Positions 1 through 8,844 of a stretch of DNA of 64,000 nt are shown here, in pieces. The stretch is from an uncultured Alistipes sp. (GTDB lineage Bacteria; Bacteroidota; Bacteroidia; Bacteroidales; Rikenellaceae): NCBI RefSeq assembly GCF_963931675.1, contig NZ_OZ007039.1, positions 1,707,657 to 1,771,656 of the forward strand, read 5' to 3'. The number at the start of each line of letters is the position of its first letter. The stretch's first letter is position 1. The position numbers and the translations under genes were made by a program. The notes beneath the pieces are model-generated. The model worked only from the letters and a program-made list of their open reading frames with translations, was not told where the DNA came from and made no database searches.

Positions 1-600
1 TCGAAAAAAGTAATCTTCCTGACTTGGGATGAACTGAACAAGCTGAAAGACTACCAGATACCCAAGGATAAGCAATACCTGGAACGTGTGCGTGATGTTT
101 TCCTGTTCTGCTGCTTTACGAGTTTGCGGTATTCGGATGTTCGCAATCTGAAAAGAAGCGATGTGAAGTCCGACCACATCGAAATAACCACAGTCAAGAC
201 TGCCGACAGCCTGACGATTGAACTGAACAAATACAGCAAAGCCATACTGGACAAATACAAGGACATCCATTTCGAGAATTACATGGCTCTGCCCGTCATC
301 AGCAACCAGAAGATGAACGATTACCTGAAAGAGCTGGGCGAACTGGCAGAAATCAACGAGCCTGTACGGGAAACCTACTACAAGGGAAATGAACGTATTG
401 ATGAAGTCACACCCAAATACGCTTTGCTCAGTACCCATGCAGGAAGAAGGACATTCATCTGCAATGCGCTGGCTCTCGGAATCCCGGCACAGGTGGTCAT
501 GAAATGGACGGGACACAGCGACTACAAAGCTATGAAACCCTACATTGACATAGCGGATGATATTAAGGCAAATGCCATGAACAAGTTTAATCAACTATAA
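1..600 (+). CDS. Tyrosine recombinase/integrase, C-terminal part (5' truncated by window)
   Basis: The reading frame is open from base 1 and ends with TAA at 598-600, giving the last 199 codons. All C-terminal catalytic residues of a tyrosine recombinase are visible: an Arg in SLRYSDV (codon 43), the HxxR motif HAGRR (codons 146-149), WTGH (His at codon 172) and a candidate nucleophile Tyr at codon 181, nine residues after that His. The enzyme should catalyse integration and excision of the element at tRNA-Ser. By position it would be the equivalent of IntN2. The N-terminal arm-binding and SAM-like domains are off the window. Confidence 0.9.
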   Translation, partial: SKKVIFLTWDELNKLKDYQIPKDKQYLERVRDVFLFCCFTSLRYSDVRNLKRSDVKSDHIEITTVKTADSLTIELNKYSKAILDKYKDIHFENYMALPVISNQKMNDYLKELGELAEINEPVRETYYKGNERIDEVTPKYALLSTHAGRRTFICNALALGIPAQVVMKWTGHSDYKAMKPYIDIADDIKANAMNKFNQL

Positions 601-663
601 AAGTATCAAACAGTTTCATAGATAGTTACCAATGACTATATTTGTAGAAATTATCATCACAAT

Positions 664-1959
664 ATGAGCAACAAGGAATCCAACATAGAGAAAACGAATT
701 TTGATGCATTCATACAAGCGGTCGGTTCGGAAATAGAACAGGCACAAGTAAGGCTGATTGTTGCAGCCAATGCACAAATGCTGTTCCATTACTGGAAGAT
801 AGGCAATTACATCCTTTATCACCAGCAGCTGCACGGATGGGGAAGCAAAATCATCAAGCAGTTGGCAAAGGCTATCCGACTGCATTACCCTGAAAAGAAA
901 GGCTATTCGGAACGTAACCTTACCTATATGTGCCAGTTTGCAAAAGCATATCCTTTAAGAGCGTTGCAAAGTTTCATAGAAACAGATGCAAGCCTGTCTG
1001 TCCCAACCATACAGAGTGTGACCAATGAAGTATTAAAACTGAATGACAAGCAATTTACGCAGGAACTTACTGCGCAAATACAATCGATTGATTGTCAATC
1101 ATTAGCAATTACGCAGGAAGTTCCTGCGCAATTTGAAGATGTGGGAAAAACCGTGTCTGCCATTTACAGGATGGGAATCAGGGAAATAGAAGAAGTTTTC
1201 TTGACCTCTCCTATAGCCAAAATAAACTGGACAAGCCAAATGACTATACTTGACAGTTCGCTACCTTTAGGTCTAAGCTACTGGTACATGAAGCAGTCTG
1301 TGGAAATGGGATGGAGCAGCAATGTATTGAAAATGCAAATTGACAGTGATTTGTATAGCCGACAAATCAGCAACAACAAGGTAAACAATTTCACGACCAC
1401 ACTTCCGGCTCCACAAAGCGACCTTGCCAATTACCTACTCAAAGACCCGTACATCTTTGATTTGGCAGGAGCCAAAGAAAAAGCAGACGAAAGGGATATT
1501 GAAGAACAGCTGGTGAAACACGTTACCCGCTACCTGTTGGAAATGGGCAACGGTTTTGCCTTCGTTGCCCGGCAGAAGCACTTCCAAGTCGGAAACAGCG
1601 ATTTCTTTGCCGACCTGATTCTATATTCCATTCCGTTGCACGCATATATCGTGGTAGAATTAAAGGCTACCCCATTCAAACCGGAGTATGCAGGACAACT
1701 GAACTTCTACATCAATGTGGTGGATGATAAACTGAGGGGAGAGAATGACAACAAGACTATCGGGTTGTTGCTATGCAAGGGAAAAGACGAAGTTGTGGCA
1801 CAATACGCATTGACAGGCTATGACCAGCCCATCGGCATCAGCGATTACCAATTGAGCAAAGCGATTCCCGAGAAACTGAAATCAGCGTTGCCCAGCGTGG
1901 AAGAAGTGGAAGAAGAACTGGCCTCTTTCCTTGACAAAGACAATAACACTCAAAAATAG
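664..1959 (+). CDS. DUF1016 (YhcG-type) PDDEXK nuclease family protein
   Basis: 431 aa. The N-terminal half matches the DUF1016 N domain (HYWKIGNYI, then GWGSKIIKQLA, then GYSERNLTYM). The C-terminal part carries the PDDEXK nuclease core: Asp in FADLILYS and the E-x-K triad end in VVELKA, around residues 315-335. Family members are linked to mobile elements and recombination, but the exact role is not known. An unusual low-homology stretch at residues 130-158 is encoded by two near-identical palindromic repeats (annotated separately). The next gene starts 8 bp downstream, so the two are probably co-transcribed. Confidence 0.8.
   Translation: MSNKESNIEKTNFDAFIQAVGSEIEQAQVRLIVAANAQMLFHYWKIGNYILYHQQLHGWGSKIIKQLAKAIRLHYPEKKGYSERNLTYMCQFAKAYPLRALQSFIETDASLSVPTIQSVTNEVLKLNDKQFTQELTAQIQSIDCQSLAITQEVPAQFEDVGKTVSAIYRMGIREIEEVFLTSPIAKINWTSQMTILDSSLPLGLSYWYMKQSVEMGWSSNVLKMQIDSDLYSRQISNNKVNNFTTTLPAPQSDLANYLLKDPYIFDLAGAKEKADERDIEEQLVKHVTRYLLEMGNGFAFVARQKHFQVGNSDFFADLILYSIPLHAYIVVELKATPFKPEYAGQLNFYINVVDDKLRGENDNKTIGLLLCKGKDEVVAQYALTGYDQPIGISDYQLSKAIPEKLKSALPSVEEVEEELASFLDKDNNTQK
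1055..1131. repeat. Two palindromic 23-bp repeats inside the DUF1016 gene
   Basis: Positions 1055-1077 and 1109-1131 are near-identical 23-mers of the form TTACGCAGGAA-(N)-CTGCGCAA. The second contains a perfect GCAGGAA/TTCCTGC inverted repeat. Between them lies the palindrome CAATCGATTG (1081-1090). The repeats stay in frame, encoding TQELTAQ and TQEVPAQ. They could be a REP-like insertion tolerated in a linker between the two domains. Confidence 0.6.
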
Positions 1960-1967
1960 TTGCGTCC

Positions 1968-3011
1968 ATGAAAGATGTAATTACAACGCTGATTCCCCGA
2001 TACGGAGAATTGAACAGAATATATAAAGACTGGTTTGATAATAAAGGTTTCTCTTTTGAAAAGCAGAAATTCATTACCAAGTTCTATCTGGACTACAATG
2101 ATGTAACGGTTCTTGAAACAGCCATTCTTGAACTGGTGTTTCATCTTCCACAGGAGCAATACACACTGATTCTGAATAGCCTGAAAAAGGAAGTATGCGA
2201 AAACATAAGTTATTACAAGAAAGGATGTATGCCGGATGAACAGACCGTTTACAATATCTGCTTCCGAGTTTCAGAAATCTATAAAGAAGCCATAGAAGAA
2301 CAGCAATACAAGACGACCAAGCTCCATGCTCCGCTAAACGAAGCATACCACCGATACGATTCCATAGGTTATCGGGAACACACTGCAGAGGATGAAAAGC
2401 GTGCGGAAATGGAATATGAACGGTGCAAAGATGAATACGAGGAGAAAAAAAACAAGCTGACCGAACTCTACGATCTGCAAAAACAGACCAGAGAGAAAGC
2501 CCTGCAATATGCAAAAAGCCGTTTCAATGAAATCTATCGGCTGGGCTGCCACCTCAAAGAGACATTGGCGAAATATGTATTTGATGAAACAAACGAGCCG
2601 GAAGAGCCAGCCGAACAAGAACCAAATGCCCCCAACATACAGGAAGAAGTGCTGGGAACGAAACAGACTGAGTATTTCAATATGGAACTGCTTTCGCTCA
2701 TTCATGTAACCTGCGTGGGAGAACAGTTCGAGAATATTTCCGAACATGATTTCTATACCTGCATGAACCTGCTACCAAGCGACACCAAACCCCAAATCAG
2801 ACCGAGAGAAAAAATACGTACCTGCTATCTGATATTCCTGATGAGCGAAAAACTGCCCAAACAGGACAGGGAGAATTGGAAGAGGAATATCCTGAAAATA
2901 TTGGATATTGAGGAAAGCTACTACAAGTCAAAGTACAAAGAGCCTGTTTCCGATTTCCCCAGTGACAGCAACCGGAAATTTGCCAAAGAAATGGATGGTA
3001 TATTCCGATAA
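1968..3011 (+). CDS. Hypothetical mobile-element protein, helical
   Basis: 347 aa, starting 8 bp after the DUF1016 stop. I do not recognise the family with certainty. The protein is hydrophilic and mostly helical, with a charged Glu/Lys-rich stretch predicted as coiled coil at about residues 140-185, then an acidic linker (EPEEPAEQEPNAP) and a conserved-looking C-terminal domain with aromatic residues. There is no signal peptide or membrane segment. Its position between the integrase end and the excisionase-like gene suggests an accessory role in element maintenance. A strong terminator follows it. Confidence 0.65.
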   Translation: MKDVITTLIPRYGELNRIYKDWFDNKGFSFEKQKFITKFYLDYNDVTVLETAILELVFHLPQEQYTLILNSLKKEVCENISYYKKGCMPDEQTVYNICFRVSEIYKEAIEEQQYKTTKLHAPLNEAYHRYDSIGYREHTAEDEKRAEMEYERCKDEYEEKKNKLTELYDLQKQTREKALQYAKSRFNEIYRLGCHLKETLAKYVFDETNEPEEPAEQEPNAPNIQEEVLGTKQTEYFNMELLSLIHVTCVGEQFENISEHDFYTCMNLLPSDTKPQIRPREKIRTCYLIFLMSEKLPKQDRENWKRNILKILDIEESYYKSKYKEPVSDFPSDSNRKFAKEMDGIFR

Positions 3012-3051
3012 TCTGTGATATGCCCTGACATTTTACGAAACAACCACTTTT

Positions 3052-3086
3052 ACCACTCAAATTAAATTTTTGAGTGGTATTTTTAT
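3052..3086 (+). terminator. Rho-independent terminator
   Basis: A perfect 10-bp stem, ACCACTCAAA (3052-3061) paired with TTTGAGTGGT (3069-3078), is followed by a T-rich run. It closes the 664-3011 transcription unit. Confidence 0.85.
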
Positions 3087-3158
3087 TATCTGATATTCAG
3101 ATAAATAACAAGATATTCCATTTATATCAACCACATCCTTACCACTTACAACCCTACC

Positions 3159-3166
3159 TAATTTTG
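3159..3166 (+). promoter_or_regulatory. Candidate -7 element for the excisionase-like gene
   Basis: TAATTTTG fits the Bacteroidetes -7 consensus TAnnTTTG and lies about 70 bp upstream of the 3236 start. No convincing -33 TTTG is seen at the right spacing, so this is tentative. Confidence 0.35.
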
Positions 3167-3235
3167 CATCGTTCGAGAACAGAGATAACAGCCAGTGCGC
3201 AGGGCTGATTGTTAAACGACTAAATAGATTGAACG

Positions 3236-3544
3236 ATGAAAAATCTTCAAGAATTATTATCAAAACCCGTCTGGCAGATGACAGGTGAAGAGTTCATATT
3301 CCTAAGTAAGCACGCTTCCCGTCAAACGGAAACGCAGCCACAGCCCATTACAGACACAGAAAGAAAATATGTGTACGGAATACTGGGCATAGCCAAACTG
3401 TTCGGGTGCAGCCTACCCACCGCCAACCGTATCAAGAAAAGCGGAAAGATTGACAAGGCAATCACTCAGATAGGACGTAAGATTATCGTGGATGTTGAGC
3501 TTGCCCTTGAACTGGCTGGAAAGAAAACAGGAGGACGGAAATAA
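3236..3544 (+). CDS. DUF3853 family protein, excisionase-like HTH
   Basis: 102 aa. The C-terminal half has the pattern of DUF3853/excisionase-like winged HTH proteins: a GILGIAKLFGCSLPTANRIK recognition-helix region, then a short wing (IDKAITQIGRKIIVDVELAL). Such proteins sit next to the replication ATPase in Bacteroidales mobilizable elements and probably control excision or transcription. It starts a new transcription unit after the terminator at 3052-3086 and lies 8 bp from the ATPase gene. Confidence 0.8.
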   Translation: MKNLQELLSKPVWQMTGEEFIFLSKHASRQTETQPQPITDTERKYVYGILGIAKLFGCSLPTANRIKKSGKIDKAITQIGRKIIVDVELALELAGKKTGGRK

Positions 3545-3552
3545 CGGGAGGC

Positions 3553-4635
3553 ATGGCTATGGACTATATGAAAGAGACTAAGGAAATATCGGCTGAAGAA
3601 GCCATAATCCTTTGGCAAGCCTCACGTTTGAGCCTGTCGAAAAGTTATGAGAAAGCACCTGAAATCCTTAAAGTACATGATTCTGTCATTGGGACATTGG
3701 GTAATTTCAGCGCATCCATCGGCAAAGCCAAAAGTAAAAAAACGTTCAATGTATCGGCTATCGTAGCCGCTGCATTGAAGAACGGCACAGTGCTGCGGTA
3801 TGTGGCTGAACTGCCTGAAGATAAGCGGAAAGTGCTTTATGTTGATACAGAGCAAAGCCCTTACCATTGTCTGAAAGTCATGACGCGCATTTTGCGAATG
3901 GCTGGTTTGCCAGATGATAGGGACAATGAGAATCTTGAATTTCTTGCCTTAAGAAAATACACGCCTGAGCAGCGTATCAGGATTGTGGAACAGGCTATTT
4001 ACAATACACCCGAAATCGGTCTTGTAATTATAGACGGCATACGGGATATGGTGTATGACATCAACAGCCCCAGTGAATCAACACGCATCATATCCAAGCT
4101 GATGCAGTGGACGGACGACAGGCAGATACATATCCATACGATACTGCATCAGAACAAAGGGGATGAGAACGCAAGAGGGCACATTGGTACGGAGTTGAAC
4201 AACAAGGCGGAAACCGTATTGCAGGTAGAAAAGGACAAGGGCAACGGTGACATCAGCCATGTTTCAGCCATTCACATCCGGGCAATGGACTTTGAGCCTT
4301 TCGCATTCCGTATCAACGACAAAGCCCTTCCCGAACTCATTGAGGGATACAAACCTGAAACAAAGAAGCCGGGAAGACCCGAAGAAGAGAAGTTCGACCC
4401 TTACAGGCATATCACCGAGCAGCAGCACCGTATCGCATTGGAAGCCGTTTTCGGGCTGAAAGAGGAATACGGCTACAAGGAACTGGAAGATGCCTTAATC
4501 AAGACCTATATGTCAGTGGGTGTAAAGCTGAACCATAAAAAGGCGGTATCGCTCATCACCATGCTCCGCAACAAACGGATGATAGTGCAGGAGACAGGCA
4601 GAAAATACACATTCATGCCTGACTTCCACTATTAG
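3553..4635 (+). CDS. AAA ATPase, RepA-like replication protein
   Basis: 360 aa. It has a degenerate Walker A (GKAKSKKT, about residues 57-64) and a Walker B (LVIIDGIRD, about residues 157-165), plus a likely polar sensor region (ILHQNKGDENARGH), as in RecA-like hexameric helicases of the RepA type. The C-terminal region after residue 270 looks like a winged-helix DNA-binding domain. It should act with the downstream primase in replicating the circular form of the element. The start at 3553 (MAMDYM) has a GGAGG-like sequence upstream; 3559 is a possible alternative. Confidence 0.8.
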   Translation: MAMDYMKETKEISAEEAIILWQASRLSLSKSYEKAPEILKVHDSVIGTLGNFSASIGKAKSKKTFNVSAIVAAALKNGTVLRYVAELPEDKRKVLYVDTEQSPYHCLKVMTRILRMAGLPDDRDNENLEFLALRKYTPEQRIRIVEQAIYNTPEIGLVIIDGIRDMVYDINSPSESTRIISKLMQWTDDRQIHIHTILHQNKGDENARGHIGTELNNKAETVLQVEKDKGNGDISHVSAIHIRAMDFEPFAFRINDKALPELIEGYKPETKKPGRPEEEKFDPYRHITEQQHRIALEAVFGLKEEYGYKELEDALIKTYMSVGVKLNHKKAVSLITMLRNKRMIVQETGRKYTFMPDFHY

Positions 4636-4651
4636 CCCATTTCCCTGCAAT

Positions 4652-4768
4652 CACTTCACTTTATTCTCGGGGTGTATATATTAGGAATATAGTGAAGTGC
4701 TTGGGGAATGGGACTAAATCACTTCACTTTATTACCGTATCCTATATATACGAGAATTTAGTGAAGTG
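4652..4768. repeat. Duplicated long inverted repeats, candidate replication origin or regulatory site
   Basis: CACTTCACT at 4652-4660 and 4720-4728 each pairs with AGTGAAGTG at 4691-4699 and 4760-4768, giving two consecutive hairpins of about 50 bp separated by a short spacer. A third small inverted repeat (CCGTAC/GTACGG, about 4777-4799) follows. The block fills the gap between the ATPase and primase genes, where iterons or an initiation site would be expected; function is inference. Confidence 0.55.
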
Positions 4769-4847
4769 ATTATAGACCGTACTTCCTAAAAAGGTACGGG
4801 CAAAAAGAAAAATAAACCAATTCACCAACTACTAAAACAATCATTTT

Positions 4848-5804
4848 ATGGATATACAGACAGCCAAGCAAATCAGAATAGCGGATTATCTGCATAGTTT
4901 AGGATATTCTCCCGTCAAGCAACAAGGTGTCAATCTGTGGTATAAATCACCGTTAAGGGAAGAAGCCGAAGCCTCGTTCAAGGTAAATACCGAACGTGAA
5001 CAATGGTATGACTTCGGTTTGGGTAAAGGTGGTGGTATCATAGAACTGGCTGCACACCTGTACGCTACCGACCATGTACCTTACATCTTGAAACGGATAG
5101 CAGAGCAGACACCGCACGTGCGCCCGGTATCTTTCTCTTTTGGAAAGCAAAACTCTTCCGAGCCGAGCTTCCAACAGTTGGAGATTGTTCCGCTGTCATC
5201 TACTGCCCTGCTTGCCTACTTACAAGGTAGAGGAATTAACATAAAACTGGCGAAAAGAGAATGTAGTGAAGCACGTTTCACTCACAACGGCAAGCGGTAC
5301 TTTGCCATCGCCTTTCCCAATGGTTCGTGTGGATATGAAATCCGCAACCGCTATTTCAAGGGCTGCATCGCCCCAAAGGAAATCTCCCACATCAGGCAGT
5401 CGGGAAAAGCGAGGAATACCTGTTATGTGTTCGAGGGATTTATGGACTACCTCTCCTTTTTGACATTGAGACAAGAGAGCTGCCCAAATTATCCGGAATT
5501 GGACGGGCAGGACTACATTGTATTGAACTCCGTATCGAATGTAAACAAGGCTCTCTATCCGTTGGGCAATTACGAACGCATCCACTGCTTTTTCGACAAC
5601 GACCATGCAGGACTGGAAGCACTCCGGCAAATCCGCATGGAATACGGCAGAGAGCGGTACATCCGGGACGCTTCGCAGATTTACAGAGGATGCAAGGACT
5701 TGAACGAATACTTACAGAAACAGATTGAAAGAAAAAGGCAGCTCCAGTCCGCCAAAGGGGTGCGCAGCCAATCACCGGAAAAGAAGAACGGCTTCCAGTT
5801 ATAG
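4848..5804 (+). CDS. Toprim-domain DNA primase (PrmN-like)
   Basis: 318 aa. The N-terminal 100 residues resemble a CHC2-type primase zinc-finger domain that has lost its cysteines (WYKSPLREEAEASFKVN, then WYDFGLGKGGGIIELA). The toprim domain follows, with the catalytic Glu in VFEGFMDYLSF (about residue 192) and the DxD in CFFDNDHAG (about residues 247-249). This is the usual form of primases in NBU-type elements. It should prime synthesis on element DNA. It follows the inverted-repeat block and precedes the oriT candidate. Confidence 0.85.
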   Translation: MDIQTAKQIRIADYLHSLGYSPVKQQGVNLWYKSPLREEAEASFKVNTEREQWYDFGLGKGGGIIELAAHLYATDHVPYILKRIAEQTPHVRPVSFSFGKQNSSEPSFQQLEIVPLSSTALLAYLQGRGINIKLAKRECSEARFTHNGKRYFAIAFPNGSCGYEIRNRYFKGCIAPKEISHIRQSGKARNTCYVFEGFMDYLSFLTLRQESCPNYPELDGQDYIVLNSVSNVNKALYPLGNYERIHCFFDNDHAGLEALRQIRMEYGRERYIRDASQIYRGCKDLNEYLQKQIERKRQLQSAKGVRSQSPEKKNGFQL

Positions 5805-6015
5805 CCCACTATAACTACACGCTTCGCTTTCGTAGTTGTGGGCTCTCCCGAGGGGATTAGGGCTTTGCCCTAATGACCCACTCAGGGCGTTTCACCCCTG
5901 AGAACCCCGAGCAAAGAGTGACCCTCTCTTTGCAATCTCCGCTTATGGGTTACCCCTAAGAACCCCTCTGCGAAAGCGAGCAAAGTAAATCAATTGTAAA
6001 CAAAGGAAAGAAGCT
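5805..6015. other. Structured intergenic region, candidate oriT
   Basis: This gap of 211 bp packs at least five hairpins: GCCCAC/GTGGGC with an inner AACTAC/GTAGTT; ATTAGGGC/GCCCTAAT; CTCAGGG/CCCTGAG; GCAAAGAG/CTCTTTGC; and an imperfect CTTA-GGG/CCC-TAAG. It lies directly upstream of the relaxase gene, the usual site of oriT for Mob/Pre-type systems, where hairpins bound by the relaxase flank nic. The nic site was not located. Confidence 0.6.
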
Positions 6016-7419
6016 ATGGCAACAAAATCAAGCATACATATCAAGCCTTGCAACATCGCATCGAGCGAGGCACACAACCGAAGGACTGCCGAGTATATGC
6101 GTAATATCGGGGAGTCCAGAATCTATGTCGTTCCCGAACTTTCCACCGATAACGAACAGTGGATAAATCCCGACTTCGGCACTCCCGAACTGCGAACTCA
6201 TTATGACAATATCAAGCAAATGGTCAAGGAAAAGACCGGACGTGCCATGCAGGAAAAGGAAAGGGAACGCAAGGGAAAGAATGGAAAGATTATCAAGGTG
6301 GCGGGATGCTCACCCATCCGTGAAGGAGTATTGCTTATCAGACCGGACACCACACTGGCTGATGTACGCAAATTCGGTGAAGAGTGCCAAAGACGCTGGG
6401 GCATCACTCCGCTACAGATTTTCCTGCATAAAGACGAAGGGCATTGGCTGAACGGTCAGCCGGAAGCAGAAGACAAGGAGAGCTTCCAAGTCGGTAACAG
6501 ATGGTTCAAACCAAATTATCATGCTCATGTCGTATTCGACTGGATGAACCATGAAACTGGAAAGAGCCGAAAGCTCAATGACGAGGATATGGCAACCATG
6601 CAGACCCTTGCTTCCGATATTCTCCTGATGGAACGTGGACAGGCAAAAGCTGTCACAGGTAAAGAGCATCTGGAACGAAATGATTTCATCATTGAGAAGC
6701 AGAAAGCCGAACTGCAACGTATAGAGGAAACCAAGCGACACAAGGAACAACAAGTAAGCCTTGCCGAACAGGAACTCAAACAGGTAAAAGCAGAGATACG
6801 CACGGACAAACTAAAGAAAACAGCCACCAATGCTGCTACCGCCATAGCAAGCGGTGTAGGTTCTCTTTTCGGAAGCGGTAAGCTGAAAGAACTGGAACAT
6901 CACATCGAGCAGCTACATCAGGAAATTACCAAACGGGACAAAGCTACTGATGAATTAAAAATTCAGATACAACAAATACAGGAACAGCATAGCAGACAAA
7001 TTCGTAATCTTCAAAGAATACATAATCAAGAACTTGAAGCCAAAGACAAGGAAATATCACGATTGAGCACCTTGCTTGAAAAAGCCCACAAATGGTTTCC
7101 CATGTTCAAAGAGATGTTGAGAATGGAAAAATTATGCGCTGTTATCGGGTTTACCAAAGACATGATAGAAAACCTCTTGACAAAGAAAGAATCCATACAA
7201 TGTAGTGGCAAAATTTATTCCGAAGAACACAGGTGGAAATTTGACATCAAGAATGATATTTTTAGGGTTGAGAAACATCCGATGGATAGTGGTAAGCTTA
7301 TGCTGACCATAAACCGACAACCCATAGTACAATGGTTTAAGGAACAATGGGAAAAGTTACAGCAGAATCTACGTAACTCGGTGCAGAGAGAGCAAAAATC
7401 CAGAGGATTTAGAATATAG
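6016..7419 (+). CDS. MobV-family (Mob/Pre) relaxase
   Basis: 467 aa. The N-terminal 200 residues carry MobV motifs: HIKPCN near the start and a His-rich motif III-like segment (FKPNYHAHVVFDWMNHETGKSRKLNDEDM, about residues 160-188, with HAH as likely metal ligands). A long coiled coil follows (about residues 225-365, Glu/Lys/Gln rich), then a globular C-terminal part. It should nick oriT and pilot single-stranded DNA to a conjugation apparatus supplied in trans, since no transfer pore genes are present. Confidence 0.85.
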   Translation: MATKSSIHIKPCNIASSEAHNRRTAEYMRNIGESRIYVVPELSTDNEQWINPDFGTPELRTHYDNIKQMVKEKTGRAMQEKERERKGKNGKIIKVAGCSPIREGVLLIRPDTTLADVRKFGEECQRRWGITPLQIFLHKDEGHWLNGQPEAEDKESFQVGNRWFKPNYHAHVVFDWMNHETGKSRKLNDEDMATMQTLASDILLMERGQAKAVTGKEHLERNDFIIEKQKAELQRIEETKRHKEQQVSLAEQELKQVKAEIRTDKLKKTATNAATAIASGVGSLFGSGKLKELEHHIEQLHQEITKRDKATDELKIQIQQIQEQHSRQIRNLQRIHNQELEAKDKEISRLSTLLEKAHKWFPMFKEMLRMEKLCAVIGFTKDMIENLLTKKESIQCSGKIYSEEHRWKFDIKNDIFRVEKHPMDSGKLMLTINRQPIVQWFKEQWEKLQQNLRNSVQREQKSRGFRI

Positions 7420-7507
7420 AATAGCCTATTATTAATAAAATCAAGTATCTATGCATCCAAACAGATTGTTTTTATTACAGAATCAAAATCCTAAGAATTT
7501 ATAAAAA

Positions 7508-7861
7508 ATGAAGCCTAAAGAAGTTTTGGAAAAATGGATAGATTGCTTTAACAAAGCAGATGCTTATCATATAGCAGAGCTGTATGCTACTAATGCAGTA
7601 AATCATCAAGTCGCAAACGAACCAATAATAGGTAAAGAATCAATCTACAAAATGTTTGTGAATGAATTTGCCACTGCTAAAATGGTTTGTATGGTGGAAA
7701 ATATTTTTGAAGATGGCGAATGGGCTATCATGGAATGGAAAGACTCTCTTGGACTTCGTGGATGCGGATTTTTTCATGTAAAAGATAACAAAATCGTCTT
7801 TCAAAGAGGGTATTGGGATAAACTTTCATTCTTGAAGCAACACAATCTTCCAATTGAATAA
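7508..7861 (+). CDS. SnoaL-like / NTF2-fold protein
   Basis: 117 aa. The opening KEVLEKWIDCFNKADAYHIAELYATNA and the later pattern of aromatic-rich strands are typical of the SnoaL-like NTF2 fold, which hosts small-molecule enzymes and binding proteins. No catalytic assignment is possible. It is cargo between the relaxase and the resistance genes and appears intact. Its codons are AT-rich like the rest of the element. Confidence 0.75.
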   Translation: MKPKEVLEKWIDCFNKADAYHIAELYATNAVNHQVANEPIIGKESIYKMFVNEFATAKMVCMVENIFEDGEWAIMEWKDSLGLRGCGFFHVKDNKIVFQRGYWDKLSFLKQHNLPIE

Positions 7862-7932
7862 GTACTATCAGAATACGGACTGGGAAATTGAAATACCCAG
7901 TCCGAGTTATATAATGAATTTTACTTGTTAAA

Positions 7933-8297
7933 CTATTTAAAGTCAGTTGGATAACAAACCATACCTTTCACATTCTCAGTAGCTCCAGGTATTAATTCAG
8001 CCACCATGCAATATTCATGAGAGACTTCGAAAGGAAATTCAATTCCTAAATCGATAGCCTTGCGATAGCCAAATCGAGGATAATACTCTTTATGCCCCAA
8101 TACGACTGCTGTGCCGTAACCCAAAAGTGCTGCCCTCTGATGGGCTTACTGAATCAACATCCCCCCCCAATTCCCTTACGCTGGAATTCCGGCAAGACTG
8201 CCAATGGAGCTACACTCAGGGATGTGACAGACTGGGTGTCACTGTCTATCTTTACTTCTGTAAGTAAGATATACCAGACAATTTGTTTTTCTGTCAT
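7933..8297 (-). pseudogene. GNAT N-acetyltransferase, broken
   Basis: Reading leftward from an ATG at 8295-8297, the frame encodes a GNAT core (LSVAPLAVLPEFQRKGIGGG), then shifts in a run of eight G/C bases (8161-8168). The continuing frame (MLIQ) meets TAA at 8146-8148, after which the match resumes (AHQRAALLGYGTAVVLGHKEYYPRFGY) to the stop at 7933. The N-terminal third expected for the family is also missing. At least two lesions plus truncation indicate a dead gene. It lies tail-side of lnu on the same strand. Confidence 0.8.
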
Positions 8298-8307
8298 TTT
8301 CTTGTTC

Positions 8308-8820
8308 TTATCTAATTGTTAGGCTCATTGTTGTTATACATTGTTTAATTATAGATAAATCGTGAATATCCTTCTCTCTTAAATCGTAGCCCGAATGGAA
8401 TACTTGTTGCCCTTTTGCAGAAATGCAAGGGATGCTTCTGCCTTCAAAGACTGCTGTTCCAAAATAGTCCGGTTGAAATTCATACCAGCCTCCATCCAAG
8501 TCGGCTTGTTTGGAAGTGCCGTCCGCATTCAAGACAAAAGGATGGATATCAATATAGCCTAATTCTTTGCTATACAGTTCCACACGGGTGGGCAACCAAT
8601 TTGTTTCAATTTGATATCCTCTCTCCTGCAAAAGATCAAGGAGTTGGTCTGTATAATTGGCATCAAAATCAATGTCAATATCTCTATGCAAGCGGGTTTG
8701 CTGTCCGTACAAGACATCCACTCCCCAGCCTCCATCCAACCAAAACTGCATGTCCAGGCTTTCCAACAAGTCCAAAACTTGAAATAACTCTGTAATCGTA
8801 GTGTGTTCTTTCTTTGTCAT
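8308..8820 (-). CDS. lnu(AN2): Lincosamide nucleotidyltransferase Lnu(AN2)
   Basis: 170 aa. It carries the nucleotidyltransferase signature GGWGVDVLYG (residues about 29-38) followed by RDIDIDFD, the Asp-rich metal site of LnuA-type enzymes. The family adenylylates lincomycin and clindamycin and so inactivates them in the cytoplasm. Length and motif layout match LnuA-like proteins of Bacteroides. It lies 24 bp downstream of the MFS gene on the same strand, the known lnu(AN2)-mef(En2) pairing of NBU2. The allele name is inferred from family and context, not from an alignment. Confidence 0.88.
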   Translation of the reverse strand: MTKKEHTTITELFQVLDLLESLDMQFWLDGGWGVDVLYGQQTRLHRDIDIDFDANYTDQLLDLLQERGYQIETNWLPTRVELYSKELGYIDIHPFVLNADGTSKQADLDGGWYEFQPDYFGTAVFEGRSIPCISAKGQQVFHSGYDLREKDIHDLSIIKQCITTMSLTIR

Positions 8821-8844
8821 ATAATAATTCTTTAATAAATAATA

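Noticed and set aside
8318..8324. GTTAGGC resembling an integron attC core next to lnu
   Set aside because: It lies inside the lnu coding sequence, no paired GCCTAAC arm or palindromic attC fold is present, and no integron integrase is near.
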